From: Macrophomina tecta
Lineage: Eukaryota > Ascomycota > Dothideomycetes > Botryosphaeriales > Botryosphaeriaceae
Direction: 5' to 3'
Assembly (NCBI GenBank): GCA_024180945.1
Contig: JAKSGN010000003.1
Coordinates: forward strand, 2,914,001-2,978,000
Length of the DNA: 64,000 nucleotides
In this document: positions 42,944-54,531 of the stretch, in pieces
How positions within the stretch are numbered: position 1 is the stretch's first letter
How the letters are laid out: each line of letters opens with the position of its first letter
Notes under the pieces: model-generated
What the model saw: the letters and a program-made list of their open reading frames with translations, nothing else
Database searches by the model: none
What the model was told of the DNA's origin: nothing
Made by a program: the position numbers and the translations under genes

Positions 42944-44412
42944 ATGCCGTCTTTCTTTTCACGTCTGGCCGCAGGCCTGAGTGCAGCGGCGCTGGTGAGC
43001 GCTGCGCCTGCGCCTGAAAACATGAAGATTGAGCGGAGAGGTGAGTCGTTATGCAGTGCTACCATGAAACAACACGTCAAACTCGGCCCAAGGATGCTGA
43101 CGTGGAAGCCGCAACAGATATCTCCCAAGATCTCTTCGACACCTTTACTTTGATGGAGCAATATGCAGCAGCAGCCTACTGCCCCGATAACAACGACTCG
43201 CCTGACACCAAGTTGACCTGCGCCACGGAGAACTGCCCTCTCGTTCAGGCCGCCAACACCACCACTGTCAGCGAGTTCGAGAAGTAAGACTCTCCTCTCT
43301 CTCTCTCTTTCTCTCTCTCCCCTTGCTACCCTGCCCTCGTAATCTCCTCGGAGATTCCATATTGTGGCTTTGTGTTCCATTACCTTGTGTCTGATCTTCT
43401 ACGGTTGTGGACTATTCTCGTTTCGTTCAATTGCTTTTCAGCTATAGGCGGTCATACGTTGTCGTCTTTAAGCATTGTTGTCCGGCTCTTACCGAACGTC
43501 CTGAATCGTGGTGGCAGTCAAAGCTCTTTGCTTACCTGCATGATCGACTGTTGTCTGTCAAAGCTCCTTCTCGCGTCATGTCAATCGAACGGCCCTCGCT
43601 GTCCTTGATCGACATTACACGTAATTCGGACACAATCTCCATCTTTTCCTCGCTCACATACTCTCCAATACTCTTACACCTCCACGCACCTCCCGAATTC
43701 AGACTAACAATTCACCTCCAGCTCCCTCATCGCCGACGTTACCGGCTTCGTCGCCACCGACAGCACCAATAACCTCATCGTCGTCTCCTTCCGCGGCTCC
43801 GGCTCCGTCCGCAACTACCTCACGGACCTCAGCTTCCCGCTCGTCGACGCGTCCGATATCTGCGCCGGCTGCCATGCCTTCGGAGGCTTCTACACCGCCT
43901 GGACCGAGGCCCGAAAGGGCGTCCTTGCCGCCGTCGAAGCCGCCGCTGACGCCAACCCTTCCTACAAGATTGTTTCCGTCGGCCATAGTCTCGGCGGTGC
44001 CGTCGCCGTCTTCGCCGCCGCGCAGCTCCGCAACGACGGCTATGACGTCGAGCTCTACACATTCGGCCAGCCGCGCATTGGGAGCAGCAAGATTAGCAGC
44101 TACATTACGGATCAAGGCAGCAATTTTCGTATCACGCATAAGGCGGATCCGGTGCCGAAGCTGCCGCCAGTTTTGCTGGGATTCGTGCATATCAGTCCTG
44201 AGTATTATATTACTGTCGGGAATGATGAGGCGGTGACGCTGGACAGTGTTGAGGGCCCCCTGGAGGGGAGTGTGAATTGGAGTGGGAACACTGGGAATTT
44301 GAAGATCGACTTCGATGCGCATGGGTGGTATTTTGGGAATATCAGCGTTTGCAGGCCGGATGTGTTTGAATTCAAGAAGAGGGATGTTTATAGGGGAAGG
44401 ATGGTGCTGTGA
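42944..44412 (+). CDS. secreted class 3 lipase
   Basis: Exons 42944-43040, 43118-43283 and 43722-44412 join in frame to 317 residues. A signal peptide (MPSFFSRLAAGLSAAALVSA) and short propeptide precede a class 3 alpha/beta-hydrolase: LIVVSFRGSGSVRNYLTDL (oxyanion region), CHAFGGFYTAW, nucleophile Ser177 in VGHSLGGA, the catalytic Asp in THKADPVPKLPP and the His near the C terminus in FDAHGWYF. Paired cysteines fit the Thermomyces/Aspergillus lipase fold, including YCPDN and CATENCPL near the N terminus. It should hydrolyse triacylglycerols outside the cell; feruloyl-esterase activity is the alternative within this family. The second intron is 438 nt, far longer than its neighbours, and contains a CT microsatellite. 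The subtilase follows on the same strand about 0.8 kb downstream. Confidence 0.93.
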
Positions 44413-45227
44413 TTGGACGTGATGGGTTTAGGGGAGTGGTTCGGGAGTTTCAATATGTGATACCAATTGGCCTACATGGCAGAGCAGTGAAAAACTAGGA
44501 GAGGAATCGAAAAGCGTCTGAATTATTCCTATTGCCGCCGGTTCGTGTGCAATCGGTGCCTTCTGCGAGATGAAAAGATCATGCGGACATGGAGTGTGGG
44601 ATAAATCTGGGTAACAGGATGTAAGTGTTCGACTCGCTCTTCTCTTACACTACATCAAATCTGGAACCTTTTCGTATGAACTGTTCATAGGTATCGGTGG
44701 GATGGTATACCCCGAGAGGTGGCCGATGATCATAACCTGGCTAATACGCCATACCCCCCTTGCATTGCGGTCTGTACCTTGCATCTCCCACTGCGAGCAA
44801 TTACACCCGCCTACTTTTTTTTAGTCCATTCTAATCCGTACCTTTCTAGTCGAACATCGCCCCTCTCCACCCACTCGAAATATTGAGTTTCGCTTTTTTG
44901 TCTCTAGTCACACCGCACCTGCCCAGTCCCCTCCTTCCTATTCGAGCAATCTTGGTCCGCCCCGCAAACGTCTTGGCTCCCGTCTTCACTTCGTATACGT
45001 TATCAACATCTTAACCTCTTTCCGCACATTTGCAATGCTCCATCCCTGCTAACCAGGCCCCCAAACTCTTTCGCCTTAATGGCGCGATAGCGGTGAACCT
45101 GTTACCCATCACTCCACCGCGCCCGGTACATACAAAAATATATGTATACCTCATCTCCGCCCGCCATGCCATTCTCACACTCATCCCCAAGCCCTATACC
45201 TGCCTCATAAACGGAGTACCAATCAAG
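44413..45227. other. intergenic, subtilase promoter
   Basis: Spacer with a pyrimidine-rich second half (about 44800-45020). No gene recognised. Confidence 0.5.
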
Positions 45228-46998
45228 ATGTACCCATTCCTCGCCTTCCTCCTCGCCGCCAGCAGCACCCTTGCCGTCGCCGCGCCTTCGCCCCTCCTCC
45301 GCCGCCAGAACACGCGCGAGTACGACGTACTCGCCGCGCCAGACGCCGATGTCGCCGCGCTGCTCGAGCAGCTGGGCCTGTCACCCGCCAACGACGGTGT
45401 CTTCGCGACGTTCGACAACGCCCGGTTTCGCGGCTTCTCGGGCGCCATCACCGAGGATGAGGTTGCGGTGTTGAGGAGAGCTGAGGGCGTGTTGAGCGTG
45501 CGGGAAGCGGCCCAGGTGGTGCCGGCGGCGAGTAGAAGTGATGCGACATGGGGTTTGCAGAGGATTAGTCAGGCGGGGAGGGTGAGCGCGGCGGGAACGG
45601 CGACGGGGAGGGGGTGAGTTTTTTTTTTTTTTTTTCTTTGAGTAAAAGACCGCTTCACACGTCCAACTGCTTTTGTTTTACCAAGTTTGCACAGTCGGAC
45701 CAAATTTCCATAGAGCAGGAGCATTTTTGTGGTCCATAGGGGGGTTGAAGCTGTCGTCCGGACATGGGTGTTACCAAAAGTAAGGCAGATCTACATCCGG
45801 ACGACTGCTTCAGCTCCCACCGTCTAAAGAGATGGCAAACATGCGCGCAAAAGCATCTGCAGAAAGGAAGTTAATGGTGATGGATGGGAGAAAGATAAAC
45901 AGGCCCTGCGGGATTGATGAATCACTGCTGACGCTCACGCCCGCAGCTACACTTATACGTGGAACGACACCTCAGCACTTGGAGCCGGCGTAGATATCTA
46001 CGTTATTGACTCCGGTATCTATCTTGAACATGATGAATTCGCTGGACGTGCAAGACTTGGGTTCAACTACTTTGCGGACCAGCCGGGTGATGTCTTTGGC
46101 CATGGTATATACAACCCCCTTAAGACTCCTCCCTCCATTGCTTCAAAGATTGCTAACTAAATCCAAAGGGAGCCACTGTGCCGGTACAGCTGCCGGAGAG
46201 ACTGTCGGTGTCGCGACCAATGCGAACATTATCGACGTGAAGGCCGTTGCTGACAATGGCCTTGGTTCGTCGTCAGGGGTACCTCCCTCTTCCTCCTGCA
46301 TACCCCCATGGAGATGCTAAACAAAACCAACCGCCAGTTTTTCGCCAGCCTCGATTGGATCCTACAGAGCCACGCCAACCGCTCGACGGAACCCGACTTC
46401 GTCGCCTCCATCGTCTCCATGTCTCTCGGCTTTGCCTCCGTCCTTGACAACGTCGACACTGCTGTCACCGAGCTAGCAGCCGCCGGCATCCACGTCTCCG
46501 TAGGTTCCTTTCTCAGAAATCCCAAATCCATCTCTGCACCTGCCAAACAAACCAGAGTCACAGGCACTAACTAATATCCCCACACAGATCGCCGCAGGGA
46601 ATACTTTTGACGACGCCTGCACGCACTCGCCCTCCAGCGCCGGCGGGCCTGGCACCGACCTCCTTGTCGTCGGTGCCAGCACCATCAATGACACCATCTT
46701 ATGGTTCAGCTCGACCGGCCCTTGTGTCGACGTCTACGCCCCCGGCGCCGAGGTCGTGTCGGCCGCGCCTACTGGGCCCGGTGACTACGTCAGCGACAGC
46801 GGCACCAGCATGGCCGCGCCGCATGTGGCAGGGCTGCTGGCGTACTTCATCGGAGATCAACAGGCGCTGGGGAAGTCGCCGGCGGCGGCGAAGGCGAGGG
46901 TGGTGGACATCGCGAATAAAAGGGGCGGGTTGTTGGGCGTGAATGCGGACTTTGTAGAGGGTGGGGATGTTTTGTTGGCGGGGAATGGAGCGAGTTAA
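45228..46998 (+). CDS. secreted subtilisin-like serine protease (S8A, proteinase K type)
   Basis: Exons 45228-45613, 45947-46104, 46169-46278, 46338-46499 and 46588-46998 join in frame to 408 residues. A signal peptide (MYPFLAFLLAASSTLAVAA) is followed by an inhibitor-I9-type propeptide (EYDVLAAPDADVAALLEQL) and the mature enzyme. The triad is Asp in YVIDSGIYLEHDEF, His in GHGSHCAGTAAG (split by intron 2) and Ser in SGTSMAAPHVAG; the oxyanion Asn is in IAAGNTF. All are intact. The mature start is near SDATWGLQRIS. It is an extracellular endoprotease that would feed peptides to DPP IV. The first intron is 333 nt, against 59-88 for the others, because it contains a T-run and a fold-back repeat. 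Confidence 0.93.
45739..45817. repeat. fold-back repeat in subtilase intron 1
   Basis: The left arm, GGGGGTTGAAGCTGTC continuing to TCCGGACAT (about 45740-45765), and the right arm (about 45793-45817) pair over roughly 25 bases with four mismatches around a loop of about 27 bases. The left arm resembles the repeat at 21384-21412. Confidence 0.75.
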
Positions 46999-48508
46999 TA
47001 GTCGTGATGTGAGTGGCTGTATTGTGGTTGGGAGTTTTGCGTGGCCCGTAGCTCTACATGATAATAGATCAACAGCGGAAGCAATTGGTGACCTGCTTCG
47101 AGGTGAGTACACCTATTCAGCTTTTACAGCTTGCCAACCAACTCTTTCTTTCACCCCCGCAGTTGTGGTCGAACATGCGTTGACATAAGCTTTGCCTGGA
47201 GCGATACTGTAGGACAAGCTGCTCTACTTATGGCCATCATGGCGTTGTACCGCGGCAGCTGCTTACACTCGTTGTATACCTACAAGTCGAAGGGCATGAT
47301 ATCCAAATAAGCATCGTCAGCTAGGCCTTTTACCCGAAGCAACAGTGTTCCTTGAATCCACTTCTGGTTCTCCCCCACCCTGACGACAAACCAAATACAT
47401 TTTCTTCGCCAGAAGGACCCTGCACTGTATCATTTGACAAAATAATCCATCCCTGACGGGTATTAAAAATAGCTGATGTGTAACAGAAGGGCCTTTGAAT
47501 GGCACCTCGGCTCCATTTTCCAATATGGGCTTGGTTGTGACATTTTATCCAAATCCGTAAGAGGAGTTGGGAAGAGATTAGCGCTTTTTAGAGGTTTCCA
47601 ATACTCTTTGACTCTAGTAAAGGACAGAAAAGACGATACACCATTGCTCCAGGGTACGACTTTTGTGGGTTGGATTATCATCGAGTCGCTACAGCTCTTA
47701 TGCTGAGAACCTACCCCTGTGGCCTCTACGTTGTCTTCCATGAAGATCATGGCATTGGCTTCTGGGATGTTATTCTTCAAGCTGTTGATGCATCTTCCGT
47801 ATGTCCTGATGCGCTTCTCGCGGGACAGCGTGAAGAGACATACGAACACTCGGGCAAGCGAATGCAACGCTTTCTCGGTGTGAGGCATAACGCAAAAAAC
47901 ACCACGATACATTAACAATCACGTGGGAGCTGAATTCAGCGATGCCTCTGATATCTGTCCCAAAGAAAGTCTCTCATACTATCTCATGGACCGACGCGGC
48001 CGTCGCGGTACTAACCCGCAAGCCCTGGTCGTTTGTAAGCCCATCACCCTCAACGCCGGCCCGAGCCAGGAGGAGGCCAATTGGTGTAACTCCAATTCCA
48101 ATTGTCGACTTTAGTTCGCGGCCCCGGATTAGGGTAGGGGTCCCTCCGCGGCCGCTGTGCGCCAGTATAGTTGGTCCTTTCGTCTGGGTATTGTCGGTTC
48201 GGGCCCAAGAACCATATGGCATTTCTGGCAAAGCCGCAGAACCCGCTGCCATTGTAAGGGTAGTCAGGGCGTTGAGACATGTTAACCAATGTGTGCGTGT
48301 TATTGTTCGTGGAATAGGTCTGGTTTTTCCGATCACTGAAAGAAGGGCCTACTTATGTTGGCTGAGGCATGGACTAACTTGAGAGATTACTTTCCCTACT
48401 TTGTGACGGCTGTTTGTACATTGCTTGCTGAGTGATGATCTACGATTTTCTGGTACAAGTCATTGTAGACCTACGCTACAGTAATAGATATGAGCCCATG
48501 CTTTGATC
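46999..48508. other. intergenic, possible gene remnants
   Basis: No convincing gene. Frames of 151 codons (minus, 47463-47918) and 146 codons (plus, 47942-48382) show no recognised motif and may be chance or decayed sequence. Confidence 0.4.
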
Positions 48509-49248
48509 CTAAAGCAGTTTCCAGCAGGCGTCGAATCGGTTGAGTGAGTAGTAACCGCCTCCACTGCCTAAACCGAAACTTATACCCGAGGCAAACCCTC
48601 GAGTACTTGCATAGGTTGTCAACCTAAAACCAAGGGCCCGATCGGCCCATTGTCGCATGATCTCTTCAAGTTCAGGATGTGATTGGCTAGCGCGAGAGTT
48701 GTTGAGTAAGATCGGTAAACCTATATCCTCATGTTAGATTCTTATGCTCACGGACTGCGTTCTCTTACTATTCTTCGTCGTCTTCAGATATGAGAAAACG
48801 TGCAATGTTTTTGTGCTCTCGATTTATGTTTCGACACATCTTTCAAGCTACTCTCATAGCAATGTTTCTCTCTTGTCTGAGTAGAAGTATGGTAAACACC
48901 AAGGCTATTACAGCAACGGGAACAAGGACAGCAATATTATTTATGGGCCTTGGGATCAATGACACGAGAGTTGTGCGTTTGAGAGGTAGGATATCATGAT
49001 TGTGTAGACGAAATACAAGATTTGAAAGATGAGTTGTAGTGATTGGTAGTGACTAAAGGATTCCCATATACCTGATATATGCGCAGAAAAGTGCTCGCAC
49101 TTACCCTATGCCCCTGATCCCCGTTTGGTGAACGAGGCATGTTTGGGGAGCAAACATTTCTGAGCGTGGCGGCTGAGAATATATCGTGCTTCCAGATCGG
49201 AGCGCCATCAAAGCTGTGAACTGAGAGAAAAATGTCACTACATGCCAC
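48509..49248 (-). other. candidate spliced gene or remnant on the minus strand
   Basis: Three coding-like pieces are visible. 48720-48509 reads LPILLNNSRASQSHPELEEIM and ends GGGYYSLNRFDACWKLL before a TAG; it is preceded by a good intron (GTAAGA at about 48767, TCTAAC, ATATAG). 49052-48843 encodes NNIAVLVPVAVIALVFTILLL, a membrane helix, ending at a TGA. 49248-49090 precedes a GTAAGT donor near 49104, and splicing from there to the AG just before 49050 keeps the frame into the membrane segment. The pieces cannot be joined throughout, because a stop separates the second and third. No family recognised; no good ATG seen. It may be a decayed or fast-evolving gene. Confidence 0.35.
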
Positions 49249-49343
49249 AAACAGGCTGTAAAAATCTCTGCAGGTACCCTGCTACGGTGTCACCGGGGAG
49301 GGTTTCCAAAGATAGCGAACTGAAAGGTGCTACGGGGCTAGAT

Positions 49344-51079
49344 CTATATCTCAGGCTTCCGAGCCTTGTACAATAATGAGGCAGTGGGATCGGACTTCAC
49401 TGTTACTGCTTGACAGAACATCTCCGGCCTTCCAGCAACACCTCGTTCTGTTCTGGAAAACTTCCAGTCATACCTCATGAGCAGGCGGACAAAGCGCAGT
49501 CTTGACCTCATTGCTGGCGAAGAAACGGCCAGACCAGCGTGTTTGCAGCAGACATCCCCTGGGATGTGGTGACACGTTGACAACTGTTTTCGTTGCGAGA
49601 CTGCACACGCAAGTGCATGAAGCGATGCCCGTCGAACTGGTCTGGGCTATCGAAGAAAGCAGGATTACGTAGCGCACTCGATGGGACGCAGGCGATAACG
49701 CCTGCTGAGATGATTTTTCCATCAGACAGAGTAACATCTTCCAGAACTCTACGTATCATCTGCAGGAGGCTCATGGGATTGAGGCGTTGGCTCTCCGTCA
49801 GAAGGGAATCCATGAGTGCGAGCTTGTAAAGACTGCTTTTCTTCCAGCCACCGTCGTCCTCAACCTGTGGGCCAAGGGCCTTTACGATCTTCTTGCGCAG
49901 TTCTTCCATCAGGTGTGGATGTGCCACCAGATCGAACATGACATGTGTCAGGGTTGATGATGTGGCATGGTTGGCGACGAACTTGAGACCAAGCCGACCG
50001 TAGAGCGGGTCAAACTTGATTTTCTCTGGCGAAGGAATCTCCGTGAACCATGACAATGCATCCGTGGACTTCTGTTGAACGCTTGTTTTGTCTGCCTCCT
50101 TCATTGATTTGGAACGATTTTCAATCTCAGGAGCGAGCATACCTCGTGCTGTTTTGTGAATACGGTGCAATCATCGCATTCCAGGCGTGAGGTATTATAG
50201 GAAAAAAGGAAGCCGGGCTGGACATTGACGTAGGGCCTTCATACCCGCGAGCATCTTCATGGTGTAGTCGGCTGCATTCTTCAGTCATTCTCTGCTGCGG
50301 CAGAGAGATTCACTAATGAAGGCTCTGGCCGACATTCGTGAAAAAAGCTCCGTAGTGTCGTGAAGGAAGGCGCCTGATTCTAGCCATTTAATGAAACGGG
50401 CCCGTCAAGCCAACCATTTCTCATCAGACTATGAGCTTGCCTTGGCTTTCTTGGAGGACCCGGGACAGACCGTCACTTGCTTACTCCAACAAGGCAACTG
50501 TAAGGTTAGCTGGCGTAGCAATTAATCGAATTATGCTCAAAGGAGCAGATTTACATACCAGAAGGCTTTGCCAGTTTTGTCCTGATTGTGTCTTGTAGAA
50601 GGTCGCCCTGCAAACCGACCTGCGGGGCCTTGAATATATCTGTGCTGAATTCTGGGCCTCTAGTCAGGGGATAAGTCTTATATGCATGTGGGTAGTTTTC
50701 TTACATCCCTTTTAATTCTCTGAAAATCAAATTTCTTGTCATTCTTGATATCGTCCATGTACCACGGTGGAATGAGTAATCGAGACCCCCCATCGGCCAC
50801 GATCTGGCAGATACCAGTACTCCGGAATCTAAGTCAGTTTAGTGGTTAGCAGGACTGCGATTTGGGACTCACTTCCTTATATGCTGCTTCGAAAAGCTCA
50901 CGCGACTTTGTGGACAATTCCATCTCCATCTTTGGGACGAAAAGCTTACCACCAAAGGTCGGGATACTGGGATGAAACTTTTCGACAGAGAGCAAGGTAT
51001 AGATGGGATGGAACGCAATGGTTAGTATTATTACACACAGAATCAGCAAGCCAAGTGCTGCCAAATAGATTGATGGCAA
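49344..51079 (-). pseudogene. cytochrome P450 pseudogene
   Basis: A fungal microsomal P450 can be followed in pieces on the minus strand. An N-terminal membrane anchor (YLAALGLLILCVIILTIAFHP) and VEKFHPSIPTFGGKLFVPK lie near 51070-50880. A central piece near 50380-50200 reads HDTTELFSRMSARAFISESLCRS but meets a TGA at 50285-50287 where a Trp is expected before LKNAADYTMKML. The I-helix to K-helix part (50170-49508) includes FVANHATSSTLTHVMFDLVAHP and the ESQRLNP motif. The region that should be the heme-binding FxxGxxxCPG is disrupted: after VTTSQG the frame is lost and GRFFASNEVKTAL follows in another frame, with no ligand Cys in context. The tail LLMRYDWKFS ends at 49344. No in-frame ATG opens the N terminus. 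It cannot make a working enzyme. Confidence 0.8.
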
Positions 51080-51634
51080 ATACTCGCTAATATCGTTCGT
51101 AGCTGAAAGTCAGTGACGGAAAAGAGTCGTAGTGGAAATGAGCATAGAATGGAGAGATCTCCTCAATATCTGGTCTCCTTCATTGCAGCTCCCTTCCTAC
51201 GCGATCCAGATTTGCAGTCATGCATTTTGTACTATTCGCCTCATAAGAAGAGCCTTAAAGACTAATGGGTACTGCAAGCCTCATTTGTCGCGTCGCGTTT
51301 GTTGCACTGGGAGGAATCAGCGCTTGTTGTTCCCAGTCAGGGATGCGGAAAAGGCTGTAAGTTTGGGTGTGTAAGCGTGGTTACACCGTAGAAGAAGAAA
51401 ACTTTGAAAACAGACGGGTTTCTCATGGTCCGTATCTGGGCACATTTTAACCGAGTTCATCCTCGCCCAAGGCATTTGGACCGAAACAAATTGCGAGACT
51501 TGGCCTAGAAGCGGAAGCTCAATCATTCCAGGCGTGCCGGATGTCCAATCGGAAAAACCCCACACTTGATCTGATCCGGGCAATTTCCCCTGCAGGCCGC
51601 CGTCCTTTTCCCATCCACCACTCAAGAAGGCAAT

Positions 51635-53603
51635 ATGACGCATCGCGACCTGAGAGTCTCCGGGGCTGCATACAAATGTCTAGAATGCGGCAAGGCGTAC
51701 TCCCGGAACAGTCATCTTCGCCGCCATGAGCTCACCCGTAAGCTTGGTCTGCCGTCGTCCAAAGACCAGAAAATGAAGCTTACGTTACTCCAGATACCGA
51801 TCAGCCGGGGCGCGCGTGCCCTTTCTGCGGTAAAACATTCTTGAAATCGTATTGGCCCCACAGTTCTAGTCGTCGCCATCGTCGTATACCGTATACAATA
51901 TGCTTACAGCAGCAGTGACGTTGTCCGCAGGCATTCTGTTAAATGCGCCGCCAAGGGCGGTCAGCCTCCTCCAGCAGAGCGGAAACGGGGCAGAAGACGG
52001 CACGCGTGCGCGAGATGTGTTCGCAGAAAGTTGTCATGCGATGCGAACATTCCATGCTCCAATTGTTCAGCGGGTAGTCACGAATGCCTGTATCGTGCAC
52101 GCCTCTCCTCCGCGTCCCCGGAGGCTCAGGGACCAGCGCGTAAACTCGACCCCCTAAGCGAGGATGATGAGCCAATGGATGCATCTTTCCTGAGGCGTTT
52201 TACCGACCTCAACCTCTCTGGCCCGGCAGAAACCATTGCCGCCGAATCGAACGAGTTACACAGCCGAATATCGCTCCATTCTGTCTCCAAGGTCTTTTCG
52301 GATCTGCATCAAGAATCCGCGGCAGTCGATGCACTCTGTCCGGATGCTGGTGACTGGATCCACAGCCTGTTTCCTGGGCTGAGTGCCGATGTATTGTTGG
52401 GTCAGGACATATCACCGCGGCTGGACTCTCAGCACTGTCTCCTCCAAGCGCAGCTTGAGGAAATAGTATACCAATTGTCGCTCGTGCACCTCAGTCAGCA
52501 CCACACCGAAAGCTTTCCTTTGGACCTGGCCAGGTCTGTCTTCACCGTCCAGAACTTGAAAGAATTTGCATGGGCCTCCTTCTACCGTCTCTTTCCTACA
52601 TTTCCTGTCCTACACCAACCGACATTTCGGTTAGTGAACGCCTCGACAAGGCTCTTACTTGGAGTTTTCCTTGCTGGTTCTGTGGTGACTGCACCATGTG
52701 ATGGTGCTCTCTCAGCGAAACGGTTTTTCCCACTCGCTGAAGAATACCTCTTTAGCCACGCCATATTCAAAGGTCCGAAGGCTAATCTGGAGAGGGATAA
52801 CTTTGAAGCCCTGTGTGGCACGTTTATCTTCTATCAGATTCAGGCGCACATCGGCGACAAAGAGACGCGGCGGAGAATGGTCACAAAACGGCACTCGGCG
52901 TATATAAGGGCAGTGAGGTCGTGCGGCCTGCTTTCTACGCGTCATCCTTTTCCTTTGAATCATGCAAGGGCGATGGACTGGGGGACATTCGTGGAAACAG
53001 AAAGCCGAATCAGGTAGGATGACACACACTCAGTTGCGCCAACCCCAGAAGCACTTTACTAACGGCGGCATCAGGCTCGGAGCTATATCATACCTCGGCG
53101 ATTGCCACTTAAACATCTGCTTCAACAATCCGCCGCTACTGAACATTTCCGAAATGACTGGAGATCTCGCTTGCAGCAAGGCTCTTTTCGACGCAGAGAC
53201 AGCCATGGACTTCGAACTCCTTGCCCCTTTGGAACATGCTAGGCAGCGGCCGACGTGCTTGAGAGACCTCATGCAGTGTTTTAAAGAGGGCTCGTGCTTT
53301 GCCTCAGCCCACGAGCAATTCCAGTCCGTTACTGTTCTGCATCTGCTAATGTCGATTTCCGGTCAGTTAAAACACATATCATTTTGGGAAAATTTCGCTT
53401 TGCTGACCCTCCTCCAAGCCTTGTGCACTTGCGCCTACGAAGCACGAATAAACCGCACTAGACGGACTGACCTGAGCCTGGTGCTCCGAATGTCTGACCA
53501 ATGGAAAGCTCTATGGGATAAAGTAACCGCCGAAGGCCACGGCGAGCGAGCATACTACAACTGCTTCCTGGAGCACGCTGACGAACTCTGGTCATTGCTA
53601 TGA
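51635..53603 (+). CDS. transcription factor with two N-terminal zinc fingers and a Zn2Cys6 cluster
   Basis: Exons 51635-51737, 51794-51848, 51910-53013 and 53075-53603 join in frame to 596 residues. Finger 1 is C2H2 with Cys15, Cys18, His31 and His35; the His35 codon is split by intron 1. Finger 2 is C2HC with Cys43, Cys46, His61 and Cys65, built across intron 2. A basic linker (RKRGRRR) leads to a Zn2Cys6 binuclear cluster, Cys86, 89, 96, 102, 105 and 112. The rest resembles the fungal-specific transcription-factor middle region (FYRLFPTFPVLHQPTFR). It should bind DNA in the nucleus; the target is unknown. The frame stops at TGA 53601, but the same frame continues with 39 coding-like codons to a second TGA at 53721-53723. 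The neighbouring P450 pseudogene may be what remains of a regulated cluster. Confidence 0.85.
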
Positions 53604-53723
53604 GCTGTCATCAAGCACTTCCAGCGAGATGTCCATCCAATGCCGCCGTATGTAAAGGGCCAGGCGGTGGATTCGTTTGAGGAGATGAATGATTTCATCT
53701 GTCGTATCAGCCGGCCGCATTGA

Positions 53724-54531
53724 ATGACCTCTCGTATTGTTCTTTGCACTCAAGTATATCGAACAAGAAAAGCTGGTCCAAGATCATTCCGAGGAGGGAC
53801 TTCCCGAAGCTCAGAGCAACAACTCAACCTCACCCCGCCTCATATGTGGCTTTCTCTCCCACAACCCGGAAAGTTTCTCCAAACCAGTTTCTACAACAAC
53901 ATCTTCGCGCGTCCACAGGCAAACCGAATCATCGTACACCGCAGGCTCCGTGACCGGATTGACAGCGGTCAGCTCAAGGCGAAGGGAAACACAACGTCTC
54001 TCTGGTGACACTTCCAGAGCTCTATTGGCCCACCCACAACTTCAGAAAACCTTGCCGCCCGATTCCAAGGTCCAGGGAGTATTTATGGACAGTGTGACCG
54101 AGGTGATAAGGGTGATGGTGTGAGATACGCCGACGAGATGAGAAGCAACGCGCTGTAGGTGCGCGGTGCTTTGGAGGTGGATCGGCGAGCGATGACAAGG
54201 ATTGTGGAGGTAGCGACGGTGATGCGGATTGAGAAAGCATTGTGCGCTTGCTCTGGTGTAAGAATTCTTCTTTTTCCCCCAGCGGGCAAGAGAGACAAAG
54301 GGCCGGCGATCGCGGAGAATTGCGGTCTATGGCGGCCTAAGGGATCGAGTCTGAAGATGATGGACAGGGCGATGGGCGGCGCCCAAAAAGGGCAGGCCAG
54401 TTAGAATCAGCAGCATACGATTGAACAAAGTGAAGAGTCATGGTTCGTTGTAGCATTCAGCCTACCACCTCCCAAAAGAGCCTCCGAACTGTATTTACAA
54501 TGATCCCAATCCGTCCCTTAATATCCGTCTC
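53724..54531. other. intergenic, no gene seen
   Basis: A 128-codon frame at 53737-54123 starts without an ATG and shows no recognised content. The region is otherwise unremarkable. Confidence 0.4.

Noticed and set aside
47463..48382. Frames of 151 and 146 codons on opposite strands after the subtilase
   Set aside because: No recognised domain and no clear intron structure; kept only as a possible remnant region.
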